Source: Shewanella dokdonensis
Lineage (GTDB): Bacteria; Pseudomonadota; Gammaproteobacteria; Enterobacterales; Shewanellaceae
Direction of reading: 5' to 3'
NCBI RefSeq assembly: GCF_018394335.1
Contig: NZ_CP074572.1
Coordinates: 2,418,001-2,482,000 of the forward strand
Length of the DNA: 64,000 nucleotides
A model generated the notes under the pieces. The model saw nothing but the letters and a program-made list of their open reading frames with translations, did not search any database and had not been told where the DNA came from. Numbering within the stretch: position 1 is the stretch's first letter; every line of letters starts with the position of its first letter. The position numbers were made by a program, and so were the translations under genes. Below are positions 38,488-48,556 of this stretch, one piece after another.

Positions 38488-39992
38488 ATGAGCAACTATC
38501 AGTTCCGGCCGCAGAGTTTGGCGCTGGCGACACTGGGATTGTCGTTGGCGACCTTCATGCAGGTACTGGATACCACCATTGCCAACGTGGCATTGCCCAC
38601 CATTGCGGGTAACCTCGGGGTATCATCAGATCAAAGTACCTGGGTGATCACTTCTTTTGCGGTCTGTAATGCGATTGCGCTGCCGTTGACCGGCTGGGTA
38701 TCGCGTACGATTGGCGAAACCAAGCTGTTTCTTATCTCAGTGATCATGTTTGCGATTACCTCGTTCCTGTGTGGTATCGCGCAGTCAATGAATGAGCTGA
38801 TCCTGTTTCGGGCATTGCAGGGGTTTTTCTCAGGGCCGTTGTTCCCGATGTCACAGACGCTGATGATGGCGATTTTCCCGCGAGATAAGCGGGGGTTAGC
38901 ACTAGCGTTGATCGGCATGGTGACTGTGGTTGCGCCGATCGTTGGGCCAATAACCGGCGGCTGGATCACCGATAATTACTCTTGGCGCTGGATCTTTTAT
39001 ATCAATGTTCCCATTGGGATTTTTGCTGCATTGCTGGTGTTTATTCAACTCCGTGGTCGCCAAGAAGACACGGTGCGCAACCCCATCGATTTTGGCGGGC
39101 TGTCGCTGCTGGTCATTGGCGTCGGAGCATTGCAGATCATGTTGGATAAAGGCAATGACCTCGATTGGTTCTCGTCCAATTTTATTGTGTCATTGGGACT
39201 GATATCGCTGGTGTCGCTGGTCGCTTTTGTTATCTGGGAGCTCACCAGTGATCATCCTATTGTGAATCTGTCGCTGTTCCGTGACCGTAACTTTACTGCG
39301 GGTACCATTGCGCTGGTGCTGGGCTACGCGGCCTTTTTTGCTATCGCGCTTATCTTGCCTCAGTGGTTGCAAATCAACATGGGCTATACCGCCATCTGGG
39401 CGGGATTAGCGGTAGCACCAATGGGCGTTATTCCGCTATTAACGTCGCCACTGATGGGAAAATATGCGCACAAGTTTGATCTACGGCTGCTGGTGACGGG
39501 GTCCTTCATTGTGATGGGGGCGTCTAGTTTTATGCGGGCCGGCTTTAATTTGCAGGTGGATTTTGCCACGGTGGCGTTAGTGCAGTTATTTATGGGCATC
39601 GGCGTGGTGTTGTTTTTCATGCCGCTGACCACCATTTTAATGTCAAATCTGGAACACCATGAGATTGCCGATGGTTCTGGGCTTGCCACTTTCCTGCGGG
39701 TGTTGGGGGCAGTTTTGCTTCGTCGCTCAGTATCTGGTTGTGGGATCGGCGCGAAATATTCCATCGGGCGCAGCTCAACGAAAATATCAGTTTGTTAAAT
39801 GATAAAGCACAGCATTATTTACAGCAGCTGGGCGGGGTTACCCAAAGTAATCTGGCACAAGTTGAACGCTTGCTGCAACAGCAGGCGGTAATGATGTCAA
39901 CCATCGACTACTTCACGCTGCTGGGCTGGATGTTTGCGGGGTTGATAGTGATTATCTGGTTTGCTAAACCACCTTTCTTTCATAGTCATTAA
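38488..39992 (+). CDS. emrB: EmrB-like MFS multidrug transporter, DHA2 family (one frameshift)
   Basis: About 500 residues with fourteen helices. LATFMQVLDTTIANVALPTIAG, the loop WVSRTIGETKLF, and VVAPIVGPITGGWI with WRWIFYINVPIG are DHA2 signatures. The frame breaks at the G5 run 39705-39709; a sixth G gives LRVLGGSFASSLSIWLWDRREIFH, the family sequence, and the last helix WMFAGLIVIIWFAKPP follows. Together with EmrA it would export hydrophobic drugs using the proton gradient. Confidence 0.92.
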
Positions 39993-40116
39993 GCGTTAGT
40001 ACCAAGGACGGTACACATCTGCTAACGAAGTTTAGCTGACAAAATATTGTATAAAATATGTGATTTATGTTAATGAATAGCTGATTCTTTCAGTAATAAA
40101 TTCAATAACAAAACTC

Positions 40117-42423
40117 ATGAATATCTATAAATCTCTACTATGTGTTGCGCCCTTGCTACTGGGTCTTGGTGGTTGTGCCGCTTCTGGCACTGCCACAGAC
40201 AGCAGCGCTGCACTCACCCTCAAACGTATTTATCAAGATAAAGCATTCAAACTGCAACGTGCGCCTTACTTTCGTTGGCTGGATGATGGCAGTGGTTATA
40301 CCGTGCTGGAGCCCCGCGATAAACAAGCCGACGCCAAGCCCAACGTAGCTGAAGAAGAACACGGCGTCAAAGGTAGCGACATCGTGTTTTATCAAGCCGA
40401 TGGTAGCGGTCGAAAGGTGTTGGTGTCGCTGGAACAATTAACGCCAAAGGGGGCCAAAGAGGCGCTCACCATTGAAGATTATCAGTGGTCAGATGATGGT
40501 CAATGGTTGCTGGTGTTCACCAATGGACAAAAGGTATGGCGCAGCCGTTCCCGCGGTGATTTCTGGGTGTTAAATCTCAAGAGCAACACATTGTACCAAT
40601 TGGGCGGTGCACAACCCGCGGCTAAAAAGCTGATGTTTGCTAAATTCTCGCCCGACAGTAAACGCGTGGCGTATGTTCAAGATAACAATATCTACCTAGA
40701 GGCGCTGGGCAGCAGCAAGGTAACGCAGCTCACTCATGATGGCAGCGATACCTTAATCACCGGCCATTTTGATTGGGTCTATGAAGAGGAATTCAGCATC
40801 AAGGATGGTTTCCTCTGGAGCCCTGACAGCCAGAATATCGCCTATTGGCAGCTCGATAGCAGCGGCGTGAAGTTATTCACCATGATCAACAACACCGCCG
40901 GGCTGTATCCAACGATTACCCAGTTCCCTTATCCGAAAGCCGGTGAACAGAATTCCGCCGTGCGTATTGGGGTGGTGAATGTTAAGGACGGCAAAACCCG
41001 CTGGGCACCTTTGCCGGGGGATAACCGTGACCGCTATGTGCCGCGCATTAGTTGGGCTGGCACCAGTGAAGCGGTGTTGATCCAAGATGTGAATCGGCCA
41101 CAGAACACCAATGTATTGCGCTTGTTTGACTGGCAAAAGCAGCAACTGCACACCATTATGACCGAACATGATGCGGCGTTTTTGGAGTGGTTTTATCCAG
41201 CCGAGTGGGAAAAAGACGGCAGTCATTTTATCTGGCACAGTGAACGTGACGGTTGGCGCCACCTGTATCGAGTTTCCCGCGACGGCAAAAGCGTGGTCGA
41301 TTTAACGCCGGGTAACTATGATGTGGTCGAACTGCTGACCTTAAATGAAGCCACCAACAGTCTCTATTTCACCGCCTCACCCGATCATCCAGAAGCACGC
41401 TATCTGTTTAAGGCCAGTCTCGATGGCAGCGGCCAAGTGACCCGCATTACTCCAGAACAATTTAGCGGCAATAACCGTTACTACATTGCCAAAGATGGCA
41501 GCCTAGCGATGCACACTCACAGCCGCTTTGATGTGCCGCCTTCCAGCGAAATCATCAAAGTCGATGGTCATAAAACCATTAAAGCGCTGACCGATAATGC
41601 AGAGCTAAAGGCTAAACTCGCCAAACTGGATCTACCGCAACATCAGTTTTTCCAGGTCAAAGCGCGTGATGGCGTGGTGCTGGATGGTTGGGTGATGTTG
41701 CCGCCGCATATGGATAAATCCAAAAAATACCCGATTATTTTTTATGTCTACGGCGAACCTTGGGGCTCAACGGTGCAAGACGCCTGGGGCGGCGATAACT
41801 ATTTGTGGTCCAGCATGATGGCGCAGCATGGTTTTATCATGGTGTCGGTGGATAACCGTGGCACCCGTGCGCCTAAGGGCCGTGATTGGCGTAAATCCAT
41901 CTATAAGAAAATTGGCACAGTGACTGTGCGCGATCAGGTGGATGCGCTGGATGCCATGGCTAAACGCTGGCCGCAAATCGATACTGCGCGCGTGGGTGTT
42001 TGGGGGCATTCCGGTGGTGGTAGCTCAACGCTGAACTTGCTGTTCCGTCATGGTGATAAATTTAAGGTCGGCGCTGCATTTGCGCCAGTGGCGGATATCC
42101 GGCTGTATGACTCAATTTACCAGGAGCGTTACTCAGGCAATCCGAATACAGATCCCGCAAGCTATACCCAGAGTTCACCCATCAGCTTTGCCAAAAATCT
42201 CACTGGCAAGTTGCTGCTGGTGCACGGCACCGGTGATGACAATGTGCATTATCAGGGCACTGAAGAGCTGATCAACGAGCTGGTGAAATACAACAAGCAG
42301 TTTGAGTTTATGTCATACCCAAACCGCACCCACGCGCTTAAAGAAGGTGAGGGGACAAGCTTGCACCTGCAAACATTGAAGACCCGCTTCTTCGAAAAAT
42401 ATCTGTTGCAACCCACTCACTAG
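40117..42423 (+). CDS. Dipeptidyl peptidase IV, S9B family, lipoprotein
   Basis: 768 residues that remove X-Pro or X-Ala dipeptides from peptide N-termini. A lipoprotein signal peptide ends in LLLGLGGC, so Cys20 is lipidated. The N-terminal beta-propeller holds FDWVYEEEF, the double Glu that binds the substrate amino terminus. The alpha/beta-hydrolase domain has the nucleophile WGHSGGGSS, the acid in HGTGDDNVH, and the His in NRTHAL. The family often has GxSYGG, so the Gly after the serine is a small variation. Typical of protein-degrading marine gammaproteobacteria. It is a single gene closed by a terminator. Confidence 0.95.
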   Translation: MNIYKSLLCVAPLLLGLGGCAASGTATDSSAALTLKRIYQDKAFKLQRAPYFRWLDDGSGYTVLEPRDKQADAKPNVAEEEHGVKGSDIVFYQADGSGRKVLVSLEQLTPKGAKEALTIEDYQWSDDGQWLLVFTNGQKVWRSRSRGDFWVLNLKSNTLYQLGGAQPAAKKLMFAKFSPDSKRVAYVQDNNIYLEALGSSKVTQLTHDGSDTLITGHFDWVYEEEFSIKDGFLWSPDSQNIAYWQLDSSGVKLFTMINNTAGLYPTITQFPYPKAGEQNSAVRIGVVNVKDGKTRWAPLPGDNRDRYVPRISWAGTSEAVLIQDVNRPQNTNVLRLFDWQKQQLHTIMTEHDAAFLEWFYPAEWEKDGSHFIWHSERDGWRHLYRVSRDGKSVVDLTPGNYDVVELLTLNEATNSLYFTASPDHPEARYLFKASLDGSGQVTRITPEQFSGNNRYYIAKDGSLAMHTHSRFDVPPSSEIIKVDGHKTIKALTDNAELKAKLAKLDLPQHQFFQVKARDGVVLDGWVMLPPHMDKSKKYPIIFYVYGEPWGSTVQDAWGGDNYLWSSMMAQHGFIMVSVDNRGTRAPKGRDWRKSIYKKIGTVTVRDQVDALDAMAKRWPQIDTARVGVWGHSGGGSSTLNLLFRHGDKFKVGAAFAPVADIRLYDSIYQERYSGNPNTDPASYTQSSPISFAKNLTGKLLLVHGTGDDNVHYQGTEELINELVKYNKQFEFMSYPNRTHALKEGEGTSLHLQTLKTRFFEKYLLQPTH

Positions 42424-42441
42424 CGGGACACAGTAATCGCC

Positions 42442-42474
42442 AAAAGCAGTGCCGATGGGTGCTGCTTTTTCTTT
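42442..42474 (+). terminator. Rho-independent terminator after DPP4
   Basis: An 8-bp stem AAAAGCAG/CTGCTTTT (42442-42449, 42462-42469) is followed by a T-rich run, 19 bp after the stop codon. Confidence 0.8.
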
Positions 42475-42517
42475 TAACCAGATAGTTATCTAATCACTAA
42501 CCACAGATGTTCCAGCG

Positions 42518-42622
42518 ATGACTCTGGTGACTTTGGCGGTACTGTTGCTGGCGATTGTTCGTCGTCGACAGTGCCTGTCGCCTGCTGACAATAATGATGC
42601 AGTGTGGCGTCTGCTAGGGTAA
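42518..42622 (+). CDS. Possible 34-residue membrane peptide or gene remnant
   Basis: MTLVTLAVLLLAIVRRRQCL is a leucine-rich helix with a basic end, followed by SPADNNDAVWRLLG. There is no clear ribosome binding site, and the frame is closed by TAA just upstream. It could be a real small membrane protein or the remains of a longer gene. The rest of the 608-bp interval 42424-43031 shows no other gene. Confidence 0.25.
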   Translation: MTLVTLAVLLLAIVRRRQCLSPADNNDAVWRLLG

Positions 42623-42699
42623 AAATGTCCCATCAGTACTTTTTGGCCGATGCTAATGATGTTGAGCGTTTATGAATATCGGTTGAATTGGCATTTTTA

Positions 42700-42713
42700 G
42701 TGATCAATATCAC
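42700..42713. promoter_or_regulatory. CRP/FNR-like site upstream of the formate dehydrogenase operon, copy 1
   Basis: GTGATCAATATCAC fits the CRP half-site spacing GTGA-N6-TCAC and overlaps the FNR half-site motif. It lies about 330 bp before fdnG. A one-base variant recurs at 42887-42900. Confidence 0.5.
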
Positions 42714-42885
42714 ATTTAATATTAGTCATTTATCAATATGCGACATCTTTACCACTATAGCTAAGACAAAATGACTCATAGCAAATTTGTTAATAAATGG
42801 AGTTAAAATCTAAAATTAAGATATAAACAGTTTAATATTCTTAAATAAAACTATTTATCTATGTTTGATTCTGTCAAAAATCATA

Positions 42886-42900
42886 TGTGATCAATGTCAC
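42886..42900. promoter_or_regulatory. CRP/FNR-like site upstream of the formate dehydrogenase operon, copy 2
   Basis: TGTGATCAATGTCAC matches the CRP consensus TGTGA-N6-TCACA at nine of ten informative positions. It shares the core GTGATCAAT.TCAC with the copy at 42700. About 130 bp before the fdnG start, it could respond to cAMP or anaerobic signals. Confidence 0.55.
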
Positions 42901-43031
42901 TTGTCGTTATTTGTTATCTATTTTCCATTTGCGGATAATTAGATCACGGATAGTGGCGCTATTGGCTGCTTTCCGAACGGGTGGTCTGCGGACTGCCAAT
43001 CGTACTCATAACAACAAGTGTGAGATCTCCT

Positions 43032-46000
43032 ATGAACAGACGACAGTTTTTCAAACTGTGTGCAGCCGGGGCGGCAACTTCAGCGATTTCTGCGCTGGGG
43101 TTGATGTCTGACAAGGCCTATGCCGCAGTGCGAGAGTTCAAGCTGCTCAGAGCCAAAGAAACCCGCAATAATTGCCCTTATTGCTCAGTGGGTTGTGGCC
43201 TGTTGATGTACAGTCAAAACAGCGGCGGCAAAAACTCAGAACATGCAATTTTCCATATCGAAGGTGATTCAGACCATCCAGTAAGTCGTGGCGCATTATG
43301 CCCGAAAGGTGCTGGTCTGGTGGACTATGTTAACAGTCCTCACCGTCTGCAATATCCAGAGTATCGTGCTGCCGGTAGCAATAAATGGCAGCGTATCAGT
43401 TGGGATGAAGCGTTCAAACGCATTGCCCGCCTGATGAAGCAGGATCGCGATGCCAACCTGTTGCAGAAAGATGCTATGGGTGTCACCGTCAACCGTTGGC
43501 TCACTACCGGGATGATGACTTCGTCCGGTATGTCGAACGAAAGCGGTATTGCGACCCAGAAATTCGCCCGTGCTCTTGGCATGGTCGCGATCGATACTAT
43601 TGCGCGTAACTGACACTCCCCAACGGTAGCAAGTCTTGCTCCAACATTTGGGCGTGGTGCCATGACCAACCACTGGATCGATATCAAGAATTCCAATGTG
43701 ATCGTGATTATGGGCGGTAATGCTGCGGAAGCACATCCTGTCGGTTTCGGCTGGGTGACAGAAGCGATGCAACACAATAATGCCAAATTAATCGTGGTCG
43801 ATCCCCGTTTTAACCGTAGTGCCGCATTGGCCGATCACTATGCACCCATACGTTCCGGTACGGACATCGCGTTCCTGCTGGGGGTTATCCGTTATCTGAT
43901 CGACACCAAACAGGTGAACTACGACTACGTGAAAGCGTATACCAACGCCAGTTATATCATCCGCGAAGACTTTGATTTCCATGATGGTCTGTTCAGCGGC
44001 TTTGATGAAGAAAAAGGCGCTTACAACACCGAATCCTGGTATTACGAACTGGATGAACAGGGCTACGCGAAAGTCGATGACACCCTGCAACATCCTCGTT
44101 GCGTCTGGAACCTGCTGAAACAGCATGTGGCACGTTATGACTTCAAGACCGTCAGTAACGTTACTGGAACGCCGATAGATGATTACCAGACGGTGTGCGA
44201 AATGATCGGCAGCACTCACACCAAAGATCGGGTGGCCACCTTTATGTATGCGCTGGGCTGGACCCATCACAGCAAAGGTGCACAGAACATCCGTACTATG
44301 GCGATGGTGCAACTGTTGCTGGGCAACATCGGTCAGCTGGGTGGCGGCGTGAATGCGCTGCGTGGTCACGCTAACGTGCAGGGCGCTACTGACATGGGGC
44401 TGCTGGCACAAAGCCTGCCGGGTTATCTGAAACTGCCAAGTGATAAAGAACCGACACTGGCAGCGCATTTAACCGCACATACGCCTAAACCTTTACGTCC
44501 GGGCCAGACCAACTACTGGCAAAACTATCCGAAGTTCTTCGTGTCACTGCTGAAATCATTCTGGGGCGATGCCGCCACTGCTGAGAACGATTTTGGCTAC
44601 GACTGGTTGCCAAAATGGGATCAGATGTATGACTTCGGTAAGCACATCGACATGATGTACCGCGGCCAGGTTAACGGGCTGCTGGTGCAAGGGGTTAACG
44701 CCATTAACTCCATGCCGAACCGCAATAAGACGCTGAAGGCTCTGAGCCAACTGAAGTATCTGGTGGTGCTGGATAACCTGTCATCTGAGACTGCGACCTT
44801 CTGGCAAAATGAACCTGGCTTCAACGAAGTGAACACCGCGGAGATCCAGACCGAAGTGTTCCGTCTGCCAACTACCTGTTTTGCTGAAGAAGAAGGTTCC
44901 ATCGTTAACTCCGGTCGCTGGATGCAGTGGCACTGGAAAGGCGCTAATGCGCCGGGTGAAGCGATGGCCGACTCCGAAATCGTCTCAGGCATCATGTTGG
45001 AGCTGAAAAAGCTCTATCGTGACGAAGCTGGCGTGCTGCCAGAACCTGTGGCAGCGGTGAACTGGCACTATGCCGTTGAGCATAATCCAAGTTCAGAAGA
45101 ACTCACCAAAGAGCTGAACGGTTACGATGTTGCTAGCCGCCGTCAGGTCAGTGGTTTTGGTGAACTGAAAGCCGATGGCAGTACCGCATGTGGTTGCTGG
45201 CTGTATGCTGGTTCCTGGACCGAAGAAGGTAATAACATGGCGCGCCGTGATAACCATGACCCATCAGGGAAAGGGATCACGCCGGGATGGACCTTCGCAT
45301 GGCCGATGAATCGCCGGGTACTCTACAACCGCGCTTCTTGTGATATCAATGGTAAACCGTGGGATCCAGAACGTACCATCGTCGAATGGAAAGATGGTAA
45401 GTGGCACGGTATCGACGTGGGTGACTTCAACATGAAGCTGACCCCACAAGAAACCGCCAGTCCATTCATTATGCAGCCTGAAGGTGTGGGTCGTCTGTTC
45501 GCCCTGAAGCTGCTGAAAGAAGGACCGTTCCCGGAACACTACGAACCGGTTGAGTCTCCCATTGGTACTAACCCGCTGCATCCTAAGGTGGTGCACAGCC
45601 CAGTGTTACGCTGGTTTGAAGGGGTTAAAGAGACTATCGGCACCAAAGAGGAGTTCCCGTACGCCTGTACCACCTACTCGCTGACCGAACACTTTAACTT
45701 CTGGACCACACACTGCCGACTGGCTGCGATTTCCATGCCGGAAACTTTTGTGGAAATGAATGAAGTGCTGGCCGCCGAGAAGGGCATCAAGAATGGCGAC
45801 TGGGTGAAGGTTAGCTCCAAACGGGGTCATATCATCACCAAAGCGCTGGTGACCAAACGGTTGCGGCCACTGCAAGTAAACGGCCAGGTAGTGCACACTT
45901 TGGGTATCCCGCGTCATGGCAGTCACAACGCACTGATCAAGAAGGCTTACACCTGTAACGTACTGACCACCGAAATGGGGGATGCCAACACCGGCGTACC

Positions 46001-46049
46001 TGAGTACAAGGCGTTCTTGGTTAACGTAGAAAAGGCGGAGGGCATCTGA
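43032..46049 (+). CDS. fdnG: Formate dehydrogenase major subunit, selenocysteine-containing, Tat-exported
   Basis: Oxidises formate to CO2 on the periplasmic side using Mo/W-bis-MGD. 1005 residues counting the in-frame TGA at 43611-43613 as selenocysteine 194; the context ARN-U-HSPTVASLAPTFG is the family sequence and both sides are in one frame. The twin-arginine signal NRRQFFK is at residues 2-8 and the [4Fe-4S] motif CPYCSVGC starts at 48. E. coli FdnG has 1015 residues with Sec196. Start ATG 43032 begins the Tat signal; a longer start at 42981 has no support. First gene of fdnGHI-fdhE, two bases before fdnH. selA, selB and selC lie downstream, matching the need to decode UGA. Confidence 0.96.
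43611..43660 (+). promoter_or_regulatory. Selenocysteine UGA codon with bacterial SECIS element
   Basis: TGA is followed by CACTCCCCAACGGTAGCAAG and then TCTTGCTCC. The inverted arms AGC.../...GCT with an AAGTCTT loop sit about 20 bases after the UGA, the place of the SelB-binding hairpin in E. coli fdnG mRNA. The loop GU step and nearby U are present. The exact fold was judged by eye. Confidence 0.85.
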
Positions 46050-46051
46050 TT

Positions 46052-46957
46052 ATGGCTGAACAAGATATCATTCGCCGCTCTGGCACCACCGACATCACGC
46101 CTGCCTCGCAGGCGCGTGTTGGCGGCGTGAAGCAAGTTGCCAAACTGTTCGACGCGACCAAGTGTAATGGCTGCAAAGCCTGCCAGGTGGCCTGTTCAGA
46201 ATGGAACGATCTACGTGAAGAGGTTGGTGAGTTCAGTGGTTCTTACCAGAACCCACCATCACTGTCGCCAGAATGCTGGACCTTGATGAAGTACAACGAG
46301 ATTGAGGAGGCTGGCAAGTTACGTTGGCAGTTTACTCACTCGGCGTGTATGCACTGTGCCGATCCGGCTTGTTTGAAGGCCTGTTCTACCGCTGGCGCGA
46401 TTATTCAGCGCGCCAACGGCACGGTGGATTTTGATTCGGACAAATGCATTGGCTGTGGTTACTGTGCCAGTGCTTGTCCGTTTGATATTCCGAAGATCAG
46501 TGCCAAGGACAACAAGGCTTACAAATGTACCTTGTGTTCCGACCGCACCGCTGTTGGGCTGGAGCCTTCCTGTGTCAAGACCTGTACCACTGGCGCACTG
46601 CGTTATGGTACCCGCGAGGACATGCTGTTCTATGCGGAAAAACGGGTGGAGGAACTCAAGGCGCGCGGCCACAAAAATGCCGGATTGTATAACCCTGAAG
46701 GCGTGGGTGGCACTGCGATGATGATGATCTTCCATGATATCAATGATCCTGAAAGCTACTACATGCCGAAAGATCCCCAAGTGCCATTGGCAACCGAAGT
46801 CCGTCAGGACTGGCTCAAACCATTAGGCACCGCGGGGCTTATCGCTACTGCCGCCTTTGCGTTGATGCACCGCATCACCGTGGGGCGCAATATCGTGGAG
46901 GAAGATCAACCGGGCTACATTGATGCTGCGGCCGAGAACGAGGAGGACAGCAAATGA
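46052..46957 (+). CDS. fdnH: Formate dehydrogenase iron-sulfur subunit
   Basis: 301 residues that carry electrons from FdnG to the cytochrome b subunit. Four [4Fe-4S] cluster motifs are visible: KCNGCKACQVAC, CMHCADPACLKAC, KCIGCGYCASACPF and CTLCSDR with CVKTC. A C-terminal membrane helix (GTAGLIATAAFALMHRI, ~residues 257-273) anchors it. GGAGGG lies eight bases before the ATG. The TGA of this gene overlaps the start of fdnI. Confidence 0.95.
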   Translation: MAEQDIIRRSGTTDITPASQARVGGVKQVAKLFDATKCNGCKACQVACSEWNDLREEVGEFSGSYQNPPSLSPECWTLMKYNEIEEAGKLRWQFTHSACMHCADPACLKACSTAGAIIQRANGTVDFDSDKCIGCGYCASACPFDIPKISAKDNKAYKCTLCSDRTAVGLEPSCVKTCTTGALRYGTREDMLFYAEKRVEELKARGHKNAGLYNPEGVGGTAMMMIFHDINDPESYYMPKDPQVPLATEVRQDWLKPLGTAGLIATAAFALMHRITVGRNIVEEDQPGYIDAAAENEEDSK

Positions 46958-47582
46958 ACAAGCAAGAGATGATTGTGCGTCATAAGCTGTTTGACCGGTT
47001 ATGTCACTGGACCATTGTTGTGGTTGGGCTAGTGACCTTTCTTACCGGCTTTTCCTTCTTCTACCCGTCGTTTCAGTGGCTTGGTGGGATTGTGGGAACA
47101 CCGCAGTTAGCCAAAGTGCTGCACCCGTTTTTGGGATTGCGATGTGTTTGCTGCTGGGGTTGCTACTGATCCGTTATTACCACCATAACAAATGGGATAA
47201 GTATGACTGGCCTTGGATGAAAGCCGTGGTGTGGGTACTGTTGCAGAAAGAGGAAAACATTCCGCCGGTGGGACATTACAACCCCGGACAGAAGATGTTG
47301 TTCCGCGCTTTCGTTATCTTTGTGATCGCCTTTATCGTGACCGGCGTGATCATGTGGCAACCGTACTTTGCACCTCTGTTTGAGGCCTCCACTGTTAACT
47401 GGGCAACGCTAATCCATGCGGCCTGCGCCATTCTGATGCTGATTGCCATCGTGGTGCACTTCTGGATGGCGACCTGGATCGAAGGTTCCATTACCGGCAT
47501 GTTGTACGGCAAGGTTTCTAAAGCCTGGGCACGTAAACATCATCCGGCGATGTTGGACGATTTTAAAGAAGAGGAGAAGTAG
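46954..47582 (+). CDS. fdnI: Formate dehydrogenase cytochrome b556 subunit (one frameshift)
   Basis: About 210 residues with four membrane helices. It binds two hemes b and hands electrons to menaquinone. Heme-ligand histidines lie in RLCHWTIVVVGLVTFLTG, LHPFFGIAMCLLLGL and LIHAACAILMLIAIVVHFWMA; TWIEGSITGM is a family mark. The frame breaks at the T5 run 47128-47132; a sixth T gives VLHPFFGIAMCLLLG. The start ATGA overlaps fdnH, and fdhE follows three bases later. Confidence 0.93.
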
Positions 47583-47584
47583 AG

Positions 47585-48486
47585 ATGACATTTGCCAGTG
47601 AGATCCCGTTGAGTCTGGGTGATAAATCGCCCTTGGCACTCAAGCCGCTGTTGGCGGCCAAGCCACAGGACATTTATCGTCACCGCGCCGAACGGCTGGA
47701 AACATTAGCCGAGGGTCGCCGCTGGCAGACTATCTCAAGCTGTGCCGGTCGTTAGTGACCACTCAGTTAAAGCTAGCTCAGGCGGACGAATTCGGTCCGG
47801 CACCTGAGCTGGATATGACGCAGCCCATGCCGTTGTCGCTGCAATATACCGCCGATAACCGCTACTGGCTGGTGCAACTGCAATCACTGTTAAGTGAGAT
47901 GTTGCCATTGGCACCGGCAGCGGTTGCCGGGGTGATCCGCGAATTGATGGCGCTGACACCGGAGCAACAAGCCGCCTATGGTAACAGCTTGCGCCAAGGG
48001 CATCTGAGTGATGTTCCTGCTCAGTACAGCCTGTTTCTGTGGGCAGCTTTGTCAGCCTATTGGGCCCATTGGGCACCTATGGTGATTTCACGGATGGATA
48101 TAGCGGCTATCAAACAGACCGCACTCTGTCCGGTTTGTGGTAGTCATCCGGTGGCCAGTGTGATCCGCGAGGAGCCAAGGGAAGGATTGCGTTATCTGCA
48201 TTGCAGTTTATGCGAAACACAGTGGCATTATGTGCGCGCACAGTGTACTAACTGTGATGACGCCAAGCAGTTGTCGTTGTGGGCCTTTGATGATCACCAG
48301 GCAAACATCCGCATCGAAACCTGCGATCATTGCCATGGTTATACCAAGATGCTGTTTGTTGCCAAAGATCCGCGTATGGAAGTGGTGGCAGACGATCTGG
48401 CTTCGCTGGGACTGGATAGCCAACTGAGTGACAAAGGGTACAGTGCTACCACATTGAACCCATTACTGCTGGCGCATGAGTCGTAG
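47585..48486 (+). CDS. fdhE: FdhE, formate dehydrogenase assembly protein (one frameshift)
   Basis: About 300 residues. A cytoplasmic rubredoxin-like zinc/iron protein needed for assembly of Tat-exported formate dehydrogenases. Cys motifs: CPVCGSHPVAS, CSLCETQWHYVR, CTNC and CDHC, all from residue ~180 on. The frame breaks at the CC of 47719-47720; a third C gives EGRPLADYLKLCRSLV, joining the N-terminal 46 residues to the rest. It closes the fdn operon before a terminator. Confidence 0.92.
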
Positions 48487-48507
48487 GCACGGCAGCCTGG
48501 AATACCC

Positions 48508-48531
48508 GGGAGGGTCGTTGGCCCTCCCTTT
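48508..48531 (+). terminator. Rho-independent terminator after fdhE
   Basis: A 7-bp stem GGGAGGG/CCCTCCC with loop TCGTTGG is followed by a T-rich tract. It lies 22 bp after the fdhE stop and separates the fdn operon from selAB. Confidence 0.8.
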
Positions 48532-48556
48532 ATTGTTTTGCTATTTGTGACAGATG

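Noticed and set aside
43032..46049. fdnG could be called a pseudogene because of the internal TGA at 43611
   Set aside because: The codon falls at the selenocysteine position of the family, is followed by a SECIS-like hairpin, and the genome encodes selA, selB and selC next door.
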